A DNA stretch of 64,000 nt from Chryseobacterium sp. KACC 21268 (GCA_028736075.1 CP117875.1:3658001-3722000), one strand, 5' to 3'. Numbered from the stretch's first letter, positions 52,462 through 61,474 are shown. The notes: generated by a model from the sequence alone, not told the origin. A program made the numbers and translations.

Positions 52462-52489
52462 ACACCCATCACCAAACATCTAACACCCA
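52462..52489 (-). repeat. Right heptad arm of the four-helix-bundle element
   Basis: ACACCCA, TCACCAA, ACATCTA and ACACCCA are, on the minus strand, units of the form NNNGRTG, the complement of the left arm. The arm ends 11 bases before the rsmD start. Confidence 0.72.
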
Positions 52490-52499
52490 GCTAAAAATA

Positions 52500-53066
52500 A
52501 TGTATCGAATCATATCCGGAAAATGGAAAGCGAAGAAAATATCGGCTCCAAAAAACTTCGAAGTAAGACCAACCACAGACTTTGCAAAGGAAGCGCTGTT
52601 CAGCATTTTGGAGCATCGTTTTGACTTGGAATTCTGCTCCGTTTTGGACCTTTTTGCGGGAATTGGTTCCATCACTTTGGAATTTGCTTCCAGAGATTGC
52701 CAAGACATCACTTCCATCGAATTAAACCCTAAACACGCAGGTTTTATCAATTCAACCGCACAGGAATTGGGAATGGGATTGCAAGTGAACACGCAACGTT
52801 TTGACGTTTTCGACTGGTTGAAAAGAAAGAAAAACCACGAGAAAAAATACGATATTATTTTCGCTGATGCGCCTTTCGAAACGGACGAAAAAAAATACAA
52901 TGAACTGATTGATTTGGTCTTGTCTAATGAATTATTAAAACCAAACGGACTTTTCATTTTGGAACATCAAAGCAGACAAAAATATCCGCATCCGAACCTG
53001 AAAGACAGCAGAAAATATGGGAATATCAACTTCTCTTTCTTCGAGGCTCAACCAGTTTCTGAATAA
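52500..53066 (+). CDS. rsmD: 16S rRNA (guanine-966 N2) methyltransferase
   Basis: The 188-residue protein matches RsmD in length and order: MYRIISGKWK, RPTTDFAKEALF, the SAM site DLFAGIGSITLEFASR and FADAPFETD. The catalytic motif IV, usually DPPY, reads DAPF here, a modest departure. It methylates G966 in the 30S subunit. DUF3822 and the S23 element lie upstream. Confidence 0.9.
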   Translation: MYRIISGKWKAKKISAPKNFEVRPTTDFAKEALFSILEHRFDLEFCSVLDLFAGIGSITLEFASRDCQDITSIELNPKHAGFINSTAQELGMGLQVNTQRFDVFDWLKRKKNHEKKYDIIFADAPFETDEKKYNELIDLVLSNELLKPNGLFILEHQSRQKYPHPNLKDSRKYGNINFSFFEAQPVSE

Positions 53067-53080
53067 AATTTGAAGTGAAT

Positions 53081-53527
53081 ATGAGGAATTTCAATATCAA
53101 ATTTTTGAGCTTAATGATTTTATTTTTCAGCTTAAAAATCTCTGCACAGAATTCTTACATCAACCAACACAAACCACTTGCAACGGAACTTTCCAAGGAA
53201 TTTGGGATTCCGTCGGCGATTATTCTTTCCATCGCTTATGTGGAAACTGGCGGTGGAAACAGCAAACACGCTCAGACTTTGAACAATCATTTTGGAATGG
53301 TTGGAAAAAATACGGTGAACGGCTCTAAATTCAAAAGTTTTGAGAGTTCAAAGGAATCTTTCCGTGCGTTTTGCGAGATGATTTCCCGAAAAAAGTACTA
53401 TCCAAAAATGAAAGGAAATCTGGATTATTCTGAATGGCTGAATGCGATTGCTTCTGCCGGATACGCCGGAAAACCTGCGGAATGGAAACAGAAAATCAAT
53501 ACCGTCATTAAGAAATTTGGACTTTAA
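53081..53527 (+). CDS. Secreted glucosaminidase-domain (GH73-like) protein
   Basis: ATG 53081 gives 148 residues with a signal peptide (MRNFNIKFLSLMILFFSLKISAQ). The remainder is a compact GH73 domain: GIPSAIILSIAYVETGGGNS with the catalytic glutamate, NNHFGMVGKN and KYYPKMKGN. It cleaves or binds peptidoglycan in the periplasm. It is shorter than most members, with no cell-wall binding domain. Confidence 0.82.
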   Translation: MRNFNIKFLSLMILFFSLKISAQNSYINQHKPLATELSKEFGIPSAIILSIAYVETGGGNSKHAQTLNNHFGMVGKNTVNGSKFKSFESSKESFRAFCEMISRKKYYPKMKGNLDYSEWLNAIASAGYAGKPAEWKQKINTVIKKFGL

Positions 53528-53545
53528 AAATAATTTCTAACTTTG
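53516..53545 (+). promoter_or_regulatory. Promoter of the ABC-F gene
   Basis: TTTG at 53516-53519, 18-base spacer, TAACTTTG at 53538-53545. Transcription would start near 53550, giving a leader of about 100 bases. Confidence 0.6.
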
Positions 53546-53570
53546 CAGAAATCAAATTCTCAAGATTAAA

Positions 53571-53651
53571 ATGTAAAATTTAATTTCTTTTCAGACAATC
53601 TTTCGCAGGCAAACTTGTCTGCTATTGTTCAATTCTAAAAAAGAAATTATG
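53571..53651 (+). promoter_or_regulatory. Structured leader of the ABC-F gene
   Basis: TAATTTCTTTT (53581-53591) is perfectly complementary to AAAAGAAATTA (53639-53649), whose last base is the A of the start codon. Inside, CAGACAA (53592-53598) pairs with TTGTCTG (53615-53621). Before it, ATGTAA at 53571-53576 is a start-stop mini ORF. The fold would hide the start of the gene, as expected for ribosome-sensing attenuation. Confidence 0.5.
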
Positions 53652-55235
53652 TTAATCTTACAGGATTTATCCTATCAACATCCCAATAAAGATGTTCTTT
53701 TTTCGAACATCAATCTCACACTTCATTCGCAGGAAAAATTAGCTTTAATCGGAAATAACGGTTCCGGAAAATCGACTTTGCTCAAAATAATTGCTGGAGA
53801 ATTACAACCGAAAACTGGATTCATAAAATCGGCTTTCAATGTTTATTACGTTCCTCAAATCTTCGGTCAGTTCAATGATTTGAGTATTTCGGAAGCTTTG
53901 GGAATCGATAAAAAATTAAAGGCTTTAAAGGAAATTTTGAACGGTTCTGTCACCGAAGAAAATATGGAAATTCTGGGCGACGATTGGACCCTCGAGGACA
54001 GAATCAAAGAAGCTTTTGAATATTGGAATCTTCCCGATTTTGATTTAAATCTAAAATTGGAAAACCTGAGTGGCGGACAAAAAACCAAATTGTTCCTCGC
54101 CGGAATGATGATTCATCAGCCAGATTTGATTTTGATGGACGAACCCACGAATCATCTGGATTTCACGAACAGAAAACTGCTTTATGATTTCATCCAATCA
54201 ACTTCAAAAAGTCTGCTGATTGTGAGCCACGACAGAGTTTTGCTCAATCTTTTGGACAAAACTTGTGAACTTACGAAAAGTGGAATTTCGGTTTATGGTG
54301 GCAATTACGATTTCTATTCTGAACAGAAAAAAATCGAAAATAACGCACTCGAGCAAAACATTCAAAATCGGGAAAAGGAACTGAAAAAAGCCAAAGAAAA
54401 AGAGCGCGAAACGATTGAAAGACAAAATAAACTGGATGCTCGCGGAAAAGGCAAACAAGAGAAATCCGGCGTTTCCAGAATTATGATGAACACACTTCGC
54501 AACAAAGCCGAAAACAGCACTTCAAAGTTGAAATCGATTCATCAAGATAAAATTGAAAACATCAGAGAAAACCTACACGACCTTAAGGGAAACCTTTCTG
54601 GCATTGATAAAATGAAAATTAACTTTGATAATTCTCAGCTTCACAAAGGAAAAATTCTGGCGAAAGCAGAGGAAATTAATTTCACTTATCAGAAAGAAAA
54701 TCTTTGGAAATACAATCTGGATTTTCAAATCATAAGCGGAGAAAGAATTGCGATAAAAGGTGATAACGGTTCTGGAAAAACCACTATAATTAAAATGATT
54801 CTTGGAGAAATCAATCCAACTTTTGGTATTCTTAATTTAGCCGAAAAGAAAACTGTTTACATCGACCAGGAATATTCTTTGATTGAAAATGAACTTTCGG
54901 TGGAAGAACAAGCGCAGAAATTTAACTTAAGAAACCTTGAAGAACACGAAGTTAAAACGATTTTAGCTCGATTCCTTTTTTTCAAAAATGATTGGGACAA
55001 AAAGTGTGAATTCCTGAGTGGTGGTGAAAAACTGAAGCTTCTACTCTGCTGTCTTTCCATTCAAAATCTCTCTCCGGATATGATAATTTTGGATGAGCCG
55101 ACGAACAATCTGGACATACAAAATATCGAGATTCTGACATCAGCAATCAACGATTATCAGGGAACTTTGATTGTAGTTTCTCACGATAATCAGTTTTTAG
55201 AAGATATTAATATTGATAAAATTATCAGTCTATAA
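53649..55235 (+). CDS. ABC-F family ATPase
   Basis: ATG 53649 gives 528 residues; a TTG at 53625 falls inside the leader and is rejected. Two ABC domains are present: Walker [10 protein letters not shown] near residue 34 and GDNGSGKTT near 376, signatures LSGGQKTKL and LSGGEKLKL, Walker [10 protein letters not shown] and LDEPTNNLD. The linker between (about residues 215-330) is rich in K/E and helical. No membrane domain exists. ABC-F proteins act on the ribosome; some protect from antibiotics, others aid translation, and motifs here do not decide which. Confidence 0.9.
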   Translation: MLILQDLSYQHPNKDVLFSNINLTLHSQEKLALIGNNGSGKSTLLKIIAGELQPKTGFIKSAFNVYYVPQIFGQFNDLSISEALGIDKKLKALKEILNGSVTEENMEILGDDWTLEDRIKEAFEYWNLPDFDLNLKLENLSGGQKTKLFLAGMMIHQPDLILMDEPTNHLDFTNRKLLYDFIQSTSKSLLIVSHDRVLLNLLDKTCELTKSGISVYGGNYDFYSEQKKIENNALEQNIQNREKELKKAKEKERETIERQNKLDARGKGKQEKSGVSRIMMNTLRNKAENSTSKLKSIHQDKIENIRENLHDLKGNLSGIDKMKINFDNSQLHKGKILAKAEEINFTYQKENLWKYNLDFQIISGERIAIKGDNGSGKTTIIKMILGEINPTFGILNLAEKKTVYIDQEYSLIENELSVEEQAQKFNLRNLEEHEVKTILARFLFFKNDWDKKCEFLSGGEKLKLLLCCLSIQNLSPDMIILDEPTNNLDIQNIEILTSAINDYQGTLIVVSHDNQFLEDINIDKIISL

Positions 55236-55266
55236 AAAACGCCTCGAAATTACTCGAGGCGTTTTT
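55235..55266. terminator. Bidirectional terminator after the ABC-F gene
   Basis: CGCCTCGA (55240-55247) pairs with TCGAGGCG (55254-55261), with A and T tracts on the two sides, between convergent genes. Confidence 0.88.
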
Positions 55267-55268
55267 CA

Positions 55269-55556
55269 TTAAACTAATTTTGCAAGATAAATCTCCGCAG
55301 GTTCTTCTAATAATTCAGGCGCTTTTTCTACAAATTCTTTGATGTAAGATTGTTGGTTGTGCGCATCCAAACCTTCTTTGCTTTTCCAAATCTCGTGAAA
55401 TATGAAAACCGCTTCGTCTTCCAAACCTTGCTGTAATTCGTACTTTTCGCACGCTTCTTCTTGTCTGGTATTCAAAACCATATTATCCAAAATCGATTTT
55501 AGTTCCTGAATTTTATCTGTTTTCGATTTTAAAATCGCTGTTAAGTAGATTGACAT
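55269..55556 (-). CDS. Antibiotic biosynthesis monooxygenase-fold protein, YgiN-like
   Basis: The 95-residue ferredoxin-fold (ABM) protein shows SIYLTAILKSK, CEKYELQQG and VFIFHEIWKSKEGLDAH. YgiN-type members oxidise quinols. It follows the MdaB-like quinone reductase gene by 16 bases on the same strand, matching the mdaB-ygiN pairing of E. coli, which supports a quinone redox cycle (inference). Confidence 0.82.
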   Translation of the reverse strand: MSIYLTAILKSKTDKIQELKSILDNMVLNTRQEEACEKYELQQGLEDEAVFIFHEIWKSKEGLDAHNQQSYIKEFVEKAPELLEEPAEIYLAKLV

Positions 55557-55572
55557 TTTTGATTATATTTAA

Positions 55573-56193
55573 TTAATTCAACACTTTTAGATTCTCAGTT
55601 TCCAAAGTTTTTTTGAGATAATTCTTGTACTCGATTTCGTAATTATCAATACGTTCCTGAGTCGCCGATTTTTCCATATCGTGGAAATGGAAACTTCCCA
55701 AATGTTTCATTCCGGTGAACGCATTCATTCTGTGAAAACCGAATAAAATACCTTCATCTACCGAATGTTGGTTGAAAAATTCGCCTTTCAAAGTGAAAGC
55801 CGTTTCCGGTGCATTCCAGCTTGTGGTGATGAAATAATGCTTCCCGTGCATCAGTCCGCCAGTTCCATAATTGATGGCAGGATTCACTCTGGAACGGCCG
55901 TCACTTTTGTAAATGCCATTGTTGTGACCAGCCGTGAAAACTTCGTCGATATAAAATTTCAAACGATTGGGAACCTGAAACCACCAAACTGGAAAATGGT
56001 AAACCACAATATCAGCCCATTTAAAATTCTCTGCTTCCTGAGTTGCGTCGAAATCATCATTGACGTTTGTAATTCTAATTTCAAAATTATCATTTTCAAG
56101 AACCTCTTTGGTCCAGTTGGTAATGGTTTTGTTGAAGCTTCCGCCAGAATGTGCAAAGGTTTGTCCGCCGTTGATTACAAATATATTTTTCAT
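55573..56193 (-). CDS. mdaB: NAD(P)H-dependent quinone reductase, MdaB-like flavodoxin fold
   Basis: The 206-residue protein has KNIFVINGGQTFAHSGGSFN at the N-terminus, then YHFPVWWFQVPNRLKFYIDEVF, the FMN/FAD and quinone-site segments of MdaB, and the conserved LMHGKHYFITTSWNAP. It reduces quinones by two electrons in the cytoplasm. It is divergent from a LysR-type gene with 101 bases between, which is likely its regulator. Confidence 0.88.
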   Translation of the reverse strand: MKNIFVINGGQTFAHSGGSFNKTITNWTKEVLENDNFEIRITNVNDDFDATQEAENFKWADIVVYHFPVWWFQVPNRLKFYIDEVFTAGHNNGIYKSDGRSRVNPAINYGTGGLMHGKHYFITTSWNAPETAFTLKGEFFNQHSVDEGILFGFHRMNAFTGMKHLGSFHFHDMEKSATQERIDNYEIEYKNYLKKTLETENLKVLN

Positions 56194-56242
56194 TAATTGA
56201 TTATTTAAATTATTGATAGTGCAAATTTCCGACAGAAAAATG

Positions 56243-56258
56243 AATTATAAAAATAATT
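56243..56258. promoter_or_regulatory. Candidate LysR operator between mdaB-like and LysR genes
   Basis: AATTAT-AAAA-ATAATT is a perfect inverted repeat in the middle of the divergent intergenic region, close to the ATC...GAT-type T-N11-A site geometry. It lies just upstream of the LysR -7 element. Confidence 0.4.
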
Positions 56259-56265
56259 TAAATCA

Positions 56266-56273
56266 TACATTTG
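56266..56273 (+). promoter_or_regulatory. -7 promoter element of the LysR gene
   Basis: TACATTTG ends 22 bases before ATG 56295. The TTG start suggested at 56271 lies inside it and is rejected. Confidence 0.5.
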
Positions 56274-56294
56274 CATTATAATTATGATGATAAA

Positions 56295-57191
56295 ATGATA
56301 AATCTAGAATGGCTCAGAACTTTTAAGAGTGTTTATGAAACCCAATCTTTCACGAAAGCGGCGAAGGAATTGTACATTTCACAGCCTGGCGTAAGTCTTC
56401 ATATTGGCTCGTTGGAAGCTTATGTTGGTTATACGTTGTTCGAAAGAATTTCTAAAAAGTTGATTCCGACTGAGAAAGCAAAAATCCTATATAATTTCAC
56501 GCTGGAACCACTTTTGAAGCTGGAAACTGCTGAACAAACTTTCCATAAAACAACAAAAACGGAACGTTCAACGGTGAGTATTGGAATGTGTTTCGAAACC
56601 TTTCAATTTACTTTGGAAAAGCATATCCCGAATTTTGATTTTAATGTCATTATTCGTTTTGGTCTGTATGAACAAATGTTTTCGGATTTGGACAATGGCT
56701 TGTTGGATTTGATAATTACGCCACGAAAAACCAATTTGAAAAACTTGAATTTCGATTCGTTTTCCAAAGAAAAAATTGTTTTGATTAATGGAACCGGAAC
56801 CGATACTTCGGAATTCAAAAATCTGATTAAGAAAAATAAAATCGAAGAAGCAGAAGCTTGGTTGAAACAGCAAATCTGGTACAGCACCGCGGCGGATATG
56901 GAACACTTGAATAACTTTTGGAAAGCCAATTTCAATCGTCATCCCGACTTCAAACCAAATTATATTGTTCCAAATATTTGCTCTATTGTACGATGTTTAA
57001 GTGGAAATTCCGGATTCTCAATCGTCCCCGATTTTCTCTGTAAAAAAGAGATTGCCAGTGGCGGAATCGAGATTGCGTGGGAAGGAAATAATAAAATTGA
57101 GAACACACTTTATTTTGGTGAACGTGTGAAAAATAATGTTCAAAACGAGATTGATAGAATCAAAGAGATATTCCGAAATGAGAATTTCTAA
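56295..57191 (+). CDS. LysR-family transcriptional regulator
   Basis: ATG 56295 gives 298 residues. The winged helix-turn-helix is at residues about 3-62: MINLEWLRTFKSVYETQSFTKAAKELYISQPGVS begins it, then the linker helix. The effector domain follows from about residue 90. It is divergent from the mdaB-like operon and probably controls it in response to quinones or electrophiles. Its last four bases overlap the 3' end of murI on the other strand. Confidence 0.88.
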   Translation: MINLEWLRTFKSVYETQSFTKAAKELYISQPGVSLHIGSLEAYVGYTLFERISKKLIPTEKAKILYNFTLEPLLKLETAEQTFHKTTKTERSTVSIGMCFETFQFTLEKHIPNFDFNVIIRFGLYEQMFSDLDNGLLDLIITPRKTNLKNLNFDSFSKEKIVLINGTGTDTSEFKNLIKKNKIEEAEAWLKQQIWYSTAADMEHLNNFWKANFNRHPDFKPNYIVPNICSIVRCLSGNSGFSIVPDFLCKKEIASGGIEIAWEGNNKIENTLYFGERVKNNVQNEIDRIKEIFRNENF

Positions 57192-58018
57192 AGAACAATA
57201 TGTTCCAAATCAATCGATTTTCCGAAGAATTTCTTTGAGATTTTTTCGAAATTTTTGGTAATATCGGATAAGAAAAATTGATACGTTGGTCTGTGATTTT
57301 CTTCATTGAGAAGATTATGCTTGTCCAAAATCATTTTCAATTGGTTGGCAACGATATTTGGAGAATCGATGACGCGAACGCGGTTTCCGTAGTATTGCTT
57401 GATTTCGTCTATCAAAAGTGGATAATGTGTACAGCCGAGAATCAATGTTTCGATATTCTTTAATTTACTATTACTCAAATAATTATAAATAATCGAATGT
57501 GTGATTGGATGATTTTTAAAACCTTCTTCAATCGCAGGAACGAGAAGTGGCGTTGCCAATTCATCAACTTTGATGAACTTGTTATGTTTTCGGATTGATT
57601 TTTTGTAAAGTCCTGAATTCACCGTTGCTTTGGTTGCAATGACGCCAACGTTGTTGTGAATTTCGTACGACACTTTTTCCGCCACAGGATTAATCACATC
57701 AATCACCGGAACCTTCTCCTCAACCAAATCCTGAACTTCCTTCAAAGCATTTGCAGTCGCAGAATTACAGGCAATGACGATGGCTTTGCAATTTTTCTCC
57801 AACAAAAACTGTGTGATTTTGGTTGAATATCCAACAATCGCTTCACGGGATTTCTCGCCGTAAGGAAGATGTTTTGTATCACCAAAATAAATCAAATCTT
57901 CGTTAGGCAACAGTCGTTTAATTTCCTTTGCAACCGTCAAACCGCCAACGCCGGAATCAAAAATTCCGATGGGCTGATTGGCTGAAAGATCGGTGTAGTC
58001 GGCTTTTTTCTTTTTCAA
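57188..58018 (-). CDS. murI: Glutamate racemase
   Basis: The 276-residue protein supplies D-glutamate for peptidoglycan. IGIFDSGVGGLTVAKEI and YFGDTKHLPYG are near the N-terminus, and the two catalytic cysteines are C84 (ACNSATAN) and C196 (LGCTHYPL). Length is normal. It overlaps the LysR gene tail to tail by four bases. Confidence 0.95.
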   Translation of the reverse strand: MKKKKADYTDLSANQPIGIFDSGVGGLTVAKEIKRLLPNEDLIYFGDTKHLPYGEKSREAIVGYSTKITQFLLEKNCKAIVIACNSATANALKEVQDLVEEKVPVIDVINPVAEKVSYEIHNNVGVIATKATVNSGLYKKSIRKHNKFIKVDELATPLLVPAIEEGFKNHPITHSIIYNYLSNSKLKNIETLILGCTHYPLLIDEIKQYYGNRVRVIDSPNIVANQLKMILDKHNLLNEENHRPTYQFFLSDITKNFEKISKKFFGKSIDLEHIVL

Positions 58019-58040
58019 GAGTTTAATGTATGAAATTTGA

Positions 58041-58116
58041 ACACAAAGTTCACAAAGTTTTTATTGACCTTTATTGAAAATATTTTAAGTTCACAAAGGC
58101 GTAAAACTTAGCAAAG
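58041..58116. repeat. Period-9 repeat blocks
   Basis: ACACAAAGT and TCACAAAGT (58041-58058), then after a gap TTCACAAAG and GCGTAAAAC (58090-58107), and TTAGCAAAG. All are on one strand; the same period class as 8050-8115. Confidence 0.6.
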
Positions 58117-58152
58117 ATTTAGCTTGACAAAAATAGGAATTTTATTAGAAGT

Positions 58153-58204
58153 TTTTGTCATTTTAAAAGAATCTCGAAGTTTAGATTCATACGGAATGAC
58201 AAAA
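58153..58204. repeat. GTCATT...AATGAC palindromic element
   Basis: TTTTGTCATT (58153-58162) and AATGACAAAA (58195-58204) pair, with GAATCT/AGATTC inside. Same family as 51108-51186, shorter. Confidence 0.65.
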
Positions 58205-58228
58205 TGATGTTTAGATTTGAAAGTAAAT

Positions 58229-59353
58229 TTAAACCATAAACAAATCGCTCGCAATTCCGTCTGCTAAAAACCAGTGTTTTTCTGGAATTAAAAGATAATT
58301 GTTTTCGATTTTCAGAATTCCGGATTCTAGTTTTGGATTGATTTCTTTGTGTAGATAATCGATTATTTCTGAGGAAAAATTTTGATTGATTTTATTTAAA
58401 TCAACGCCCCAGACTGTCCTTAAACCAATCATCATCATTTCATTGAAACGGTCTTTCTCGGATAGAATTTCGGTTTCTTTTGGGATAATATTTTGATTGA
58501 TATTCTTGATGTAAAGCGAATTGTTGGCAACATTCCAGCTTCTTTCGAGATTTCCGTTGTAAGAATGCGCGGACGGACCAATTCCCAAATAAGGTTCAGA
58601 TTTCCAATACGCTGAATTGTGTTTGGAATGAAATCCAGGCTTTCCGAAATTTGAAATTTCATAGTGGTCAAATCCATTATCTTTCAGAAAATCAGACATA
58701 TAATAGAATTCCTGATTCTGTTCAGCTTCTTCGGGCGAACTAACTTTTCCATTTTCAATCCATTTTTCCAAAGCTGTTTTTGGTTCGACAGTTAGAGCGT
58801 AAGATGAAACGTGCGGAACTTGCAACTCGATGGTTTTGTTGAGATTATGTTTCCAGATTTCGAAGTTTGAAGTTGGCGAACCGTAAATCAAATCGATGCT
58901 GATGTTTTCCAATCCAAAATCCTGAGCGCGTTTGATGGAACTTTCTGCTTCGGAAGCGTTGTGCGCGCGATTCATCAGCTTCAAATCTTCATCGAAAAAA
59001 CTTTGAGTTCCGATGGACAATCGATTAATTTCTGTCTGGGATAATTCTTTGAGGAAGTTTTTACTTAAATCATCAGGATTTGATTCTAACGTGATTTCAA
59101 CATTCTCATCAAAACTGAAATATTTTTGAAATTCGTCAATCAAAGATTTAATTTCGTCGACAGTAAGAACTGAAGGCGTTCCTCCACCGAAATAGAGTGA
59201 TTTGATGGTTTTATTTTCGAGCTCGTGATGTCTTAATCCTATTTCTTTTTTGATGGCCAGAAGCATTTCATCCTTCAAACTAAACAAAGTCGAAAAATGA
59301 AAATTACAGTAACTGCATTTTTGCTTGCAGAAAGGAATATGAAGATATATCAT
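58229..59353 (-). CDS. hemW: Radical SAM HemW-like (coproporphyrinogen III oxidase-related) protein
   Basis: ATG 59353 (MIYLHIPFC) gives 374 residues; the ATG at 59383 adds ten residues with no family support. Cysteines C9, C13 and C16 (CKQKCSYC) bind the radical SAM cluster. YFGGGTPSVL, RLSIGTQSFF and the C-terminal HemN-like domain are present. HemW proteins bind and deliver haem rather than act as oxidase, since the fourth family cysteine arrangement of HemN is absent. Confidence 0.9.
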   Translation of the reverse strand: MIYLHIPFCKQKCSYCNFHFSTLFSLKDEMLLAIKKEIGLRHHELENKTIKSLYFGGGTPSVLTVDEIKSLIDEFQKYFSFDENVEITLESNPDDLSKNFLKELSQTEINRLSIGTQSFFDEDLKLMNRAHNASEAESSIKRAQDFGLENISIDLIYGSPTSNFEIWKHNLNKTIELQVPHVSSYALTVEPKTALEKWIENGKVSSPEEAEQNQEFYYMSDFLKDNGFDHYEISNFGKPGFHSKHNSAYWKSEPYLGIGPSAHSYNGNLERSWNVANNSLYIKNINQNIIPKETEILSEKDRFNEMMMIGLRTVWGVDLNKINQNFSSEIIDYLHKEINPKLESGILKIENNYLLIPEKHWFLADGIASDLFMV

Positions 59354-59381
59354 TAAAAAAGCCCTGAAAAATTCAGAGCTC
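59354..59381 (-). terminator. Terminator of the PorP/SprF gene, overlapping hemW upstream region
   Basis: On the minus strand AGCTCTGAA pairs with TTCAGGGCT (59380-59360, one mismatch), followed by a run of T just before the hemW ATG. Confidence 0.6.
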
Positions 59382-59406
59382 AAAGGTATTTAATTTTAAT
59401 TAAAAA

Positions 59407-60375
59407 TTATCTGTATCTGAAACCTCTGGTGTTAATGAAGTTTTCGATATTGAATCCAATGGACAACATAAAACTATTGCCGAAATTCTCTGTCAGTTCT
59501 GAAACGCCAAAGTTGTAAACACCACCAAATGTAAAGTTTCCTACTCTACCTTTGATAATGGGTGACATCCCTAGATTCTGGCTTCCAACGGCACTTTTTG
59601 CACTTCGGAAACTGATTCCTGCAGAGATATTGTTCTTCTCACCAAATGCGGTTGCCATCAAGTTATAATCGAATATCCTTGAAGAATTGGTATTAAGATT
59701 CATCATCACAGAGGGCGTGAGAAAGATACCATCTGTAAAATGCCAATCGTAACCTGCATTGAAATAAAACTTGGTTGGAGAAGGCTCTATTCCGTTGTCG
59801 ATTGGTAAAGTATTACTGATAGGAATGTCAACGACAGAAACGCCTGCAAAAAAATGACGTGATCTAACTGCTGCTCCCAAATTTACATAAGCCAGAAAAA
59901 TATCGTTGGTATTTTCTCCTAAAACCTGATCGCCTTCTTGCTCCGCATGAACTTGCCCATAATCGATATTCATATTATAAAGATTGGTTCCCAGACCAAA
60001 TGAAAACTGGTCCTGGCGATCTTCCTCATCAGAAATAGGAATAAAGTAGGAAGCTCCAAGCATCACTCCATTAGAAGAAATCGGTCCGTTTTGATCTCGA
60101 AAAAATGATATTCCTGCTCCGACTCTATCAAAAACATTGGCATGTAAACCGATGGACTGTACGTTTGGAGATTCGCTGAGTTGTGAAAACTGTTTCTGAT
60201 AATTGAGGTTCAGAACTACATCATCTGTCTTTCCCAACAATGCAGGATTAAACAAAAAATCACCATCAACAAGATATTGCTGATAGAACGGCAAAGTTTC
60301 CTGGGCATTTGCTTTTATAGAAAAAACTGCTATAAACAGCAAAAACAGTTTATAAATATGGTAACTTTTCTTCAT
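59407..60375 (-). CDS. PorP/SprF family type IX secretion system membrane protein
   Basis: The 322-residue protein has a signal peptide (MKKSYHIYKLFLLFIAVFSI) and the PorP/SprF start ETLPFYQQYLVDGDFLFNPALLG, then a repeated-strand barrel ending in FNIENFINTRGFRYR. Such proteins sit in the outer membrane and hold the PorK/N ring or attach partner proteins such as SprB. The gene has its own leaderless-type promoter overlapping the end of rluD. No sprB-like partner is in the window. Confidence 0.88.
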   Translation of the reverse strand: MKKSYHIYKLFLLFIAVFSIKANAQETLPFYQQYLVDGDFLFNPALLGKTDDVVLNLNYQKQFSQLSESPNVQSIGLHANVFDRVGAGISFFRDQNGPISSNGVMLGASYFIPISDEEDRQDQFSFGLGTNLYNMNIDYGQVHAEQEGDQVLGENTNDIFLAYVNLGAAVRSRHFFAGVSVVDIPISNTLPIDNGIEPSPTKFYFNAGYDWHFTDGIFLTPSVMMNLNTNSSRIFDYNLMATAFGEKNNISAGISFRSAKSAVGSQNLGMSPIIKGRVGNFTFGGVYNFGVSELTENFGNSFMLSIGFNIENFINTRGFRYR

Positions 60376-60379
60376 TATG

Positions 60380-60387
60380 CAAATATA
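60380..60387 (-). promoter_or_regulatory. -7 promoter element of the PorP/SprF gene
   Basis: On the minus strand the bases read TATATTTG, ending 5 bases before the ATG at 60375, so the mRNA is predicted to be leaderless. Confidence 0.5.
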
Positions 60388-60393
60388 TAAACT

Positions 60394-61461
60394 CTAGTTA
60401 TTATCTAGATATTTTCTCCAGCGCTCGGATGCCTCTTGCATATCCTTTGGCATTGGACTTTCGAAGTACATTTCTTTTTTCGTTGTTGGATGTATGAATC
60501 CCAAAGTATGTGCATGCAAAGCGTGCCTTGGTAGCACTTCAAAAACATTTTGTACGAATTGCTTGTACTTTGGTAAGTTGATGCCTCTCATTATGATATT
60601 TCCCTCGTATCTTGCGTCATTAAACAAAGTGTGTCCAATATGCTTCAAATGAGCCCTAATCTGATGGGTCCTGCCAGTTTCTAATTTACATTCTATCCAA
60701 GTCATATAGCGGAAACGCTCCAAAACTTTATAATGAGTCACTGCATGTTTTCCGTGGCTTCCATCTTCATAGGTGTACATCTGCATGCGGTTTTTCGGAT
60801 GCCTACCGATGTGTCCTGTTACGGTTCCAGTATCTTCTTTTACATTTCCCCACACGAATGCCCAATAGAGACGTTTGGTTGTTCTGTCAAAAAATTGCTT
60901 CGCTAAATAACTCAGTGCATATTCAGTTTTTGCAATGACTAATAATCCCGAAGTATCTTTATCAATTCTGTGAACCAAACCTACTCTGTCCAAGTCTGAA
61001 TTATAATTTGGATCCTTAGCAAAATGAAAAGCCAATGCATTCACAAGCGTTCCGTCCCAATTTCCAAATCCCGGATGTACAACCATTCCCGGATCTTTGT
61101 CCACAATGATCAAATCGCTATCTTCATAAACGATATTGATAGGAATATCTTGTGGTATGATGGTATTTTCTCTTGGTGGATGTGCCAGAAGAACGCTTAC
61201 CTCGTCGCCAGGCTTTACTCTGTAATTTTGTTTTACAGGTTTTCCATTGACAATGACATTGCCAGCTTTACAAGTTTGAGAAATTTTGTTTCGCGAAGAA
61301 TTCTGACGAAAAATCAATAAAAATTTATCAATTCTCAGCGGTTCCTGTTTTTTATCAACTGTAATATTGACGTGCTCATACAAGCCGCTGTTTTCATCAT
61401 CAGCAGAACTATCTTGATTAATTAATTCGTCTTCTAGGAAATCTTCTGTCTCGTCCAGCAT
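60394..61461 (-). CDS. rluD: RluA-family pseudouridine synthase, RluD-like
   Basis: The 355-residue protein has an acidic N-terminal tail, an S4 RNA-binding domain (about residues 38-100, LRIDKFLLIFRQNSSRNKIS) and the catalytic block HRIDKDTSGLLVIAKTEYAL with the catalytic aspartate. It isomerises uridine in 23S rRNA. It ends 18 bases before the PorP/SprF start. Confidence 0.9.
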   Translation of the reverse strand: MLDETEDFLEDELINQDSSADDENSGLYEHVNITVDKKQEPLRIDKFLLIFRQNSSRNKISQTCKAGNVIVNGKPVKQNYRVKPGDEVSVLLAHPPRENTIIPQDIPINIVYEDSDLIIVDKDPGMVVHPGFGNWDGTLVNALAFHFAKDPNYNSDLDRVGLVHRIDKDTSGLLVIAKTEYALSYLAKQFFDRTTKRLYWAFVWGNVKEDTGTVTGHIGRHPKNRMQMYTYEDGSHGKHAVTHYKVLERFRYMTWIECKLETGRTHQIRAHLKHIGHTLFNDARYEGNIIMRGINLPKYKQFVQNVFEVLPRHALHAHTLGFIHPTTKKEMYFESPMPKDMQEASERWRKYLDNN

Positions 61462-61474
61462 ATTTTAATTCTAA

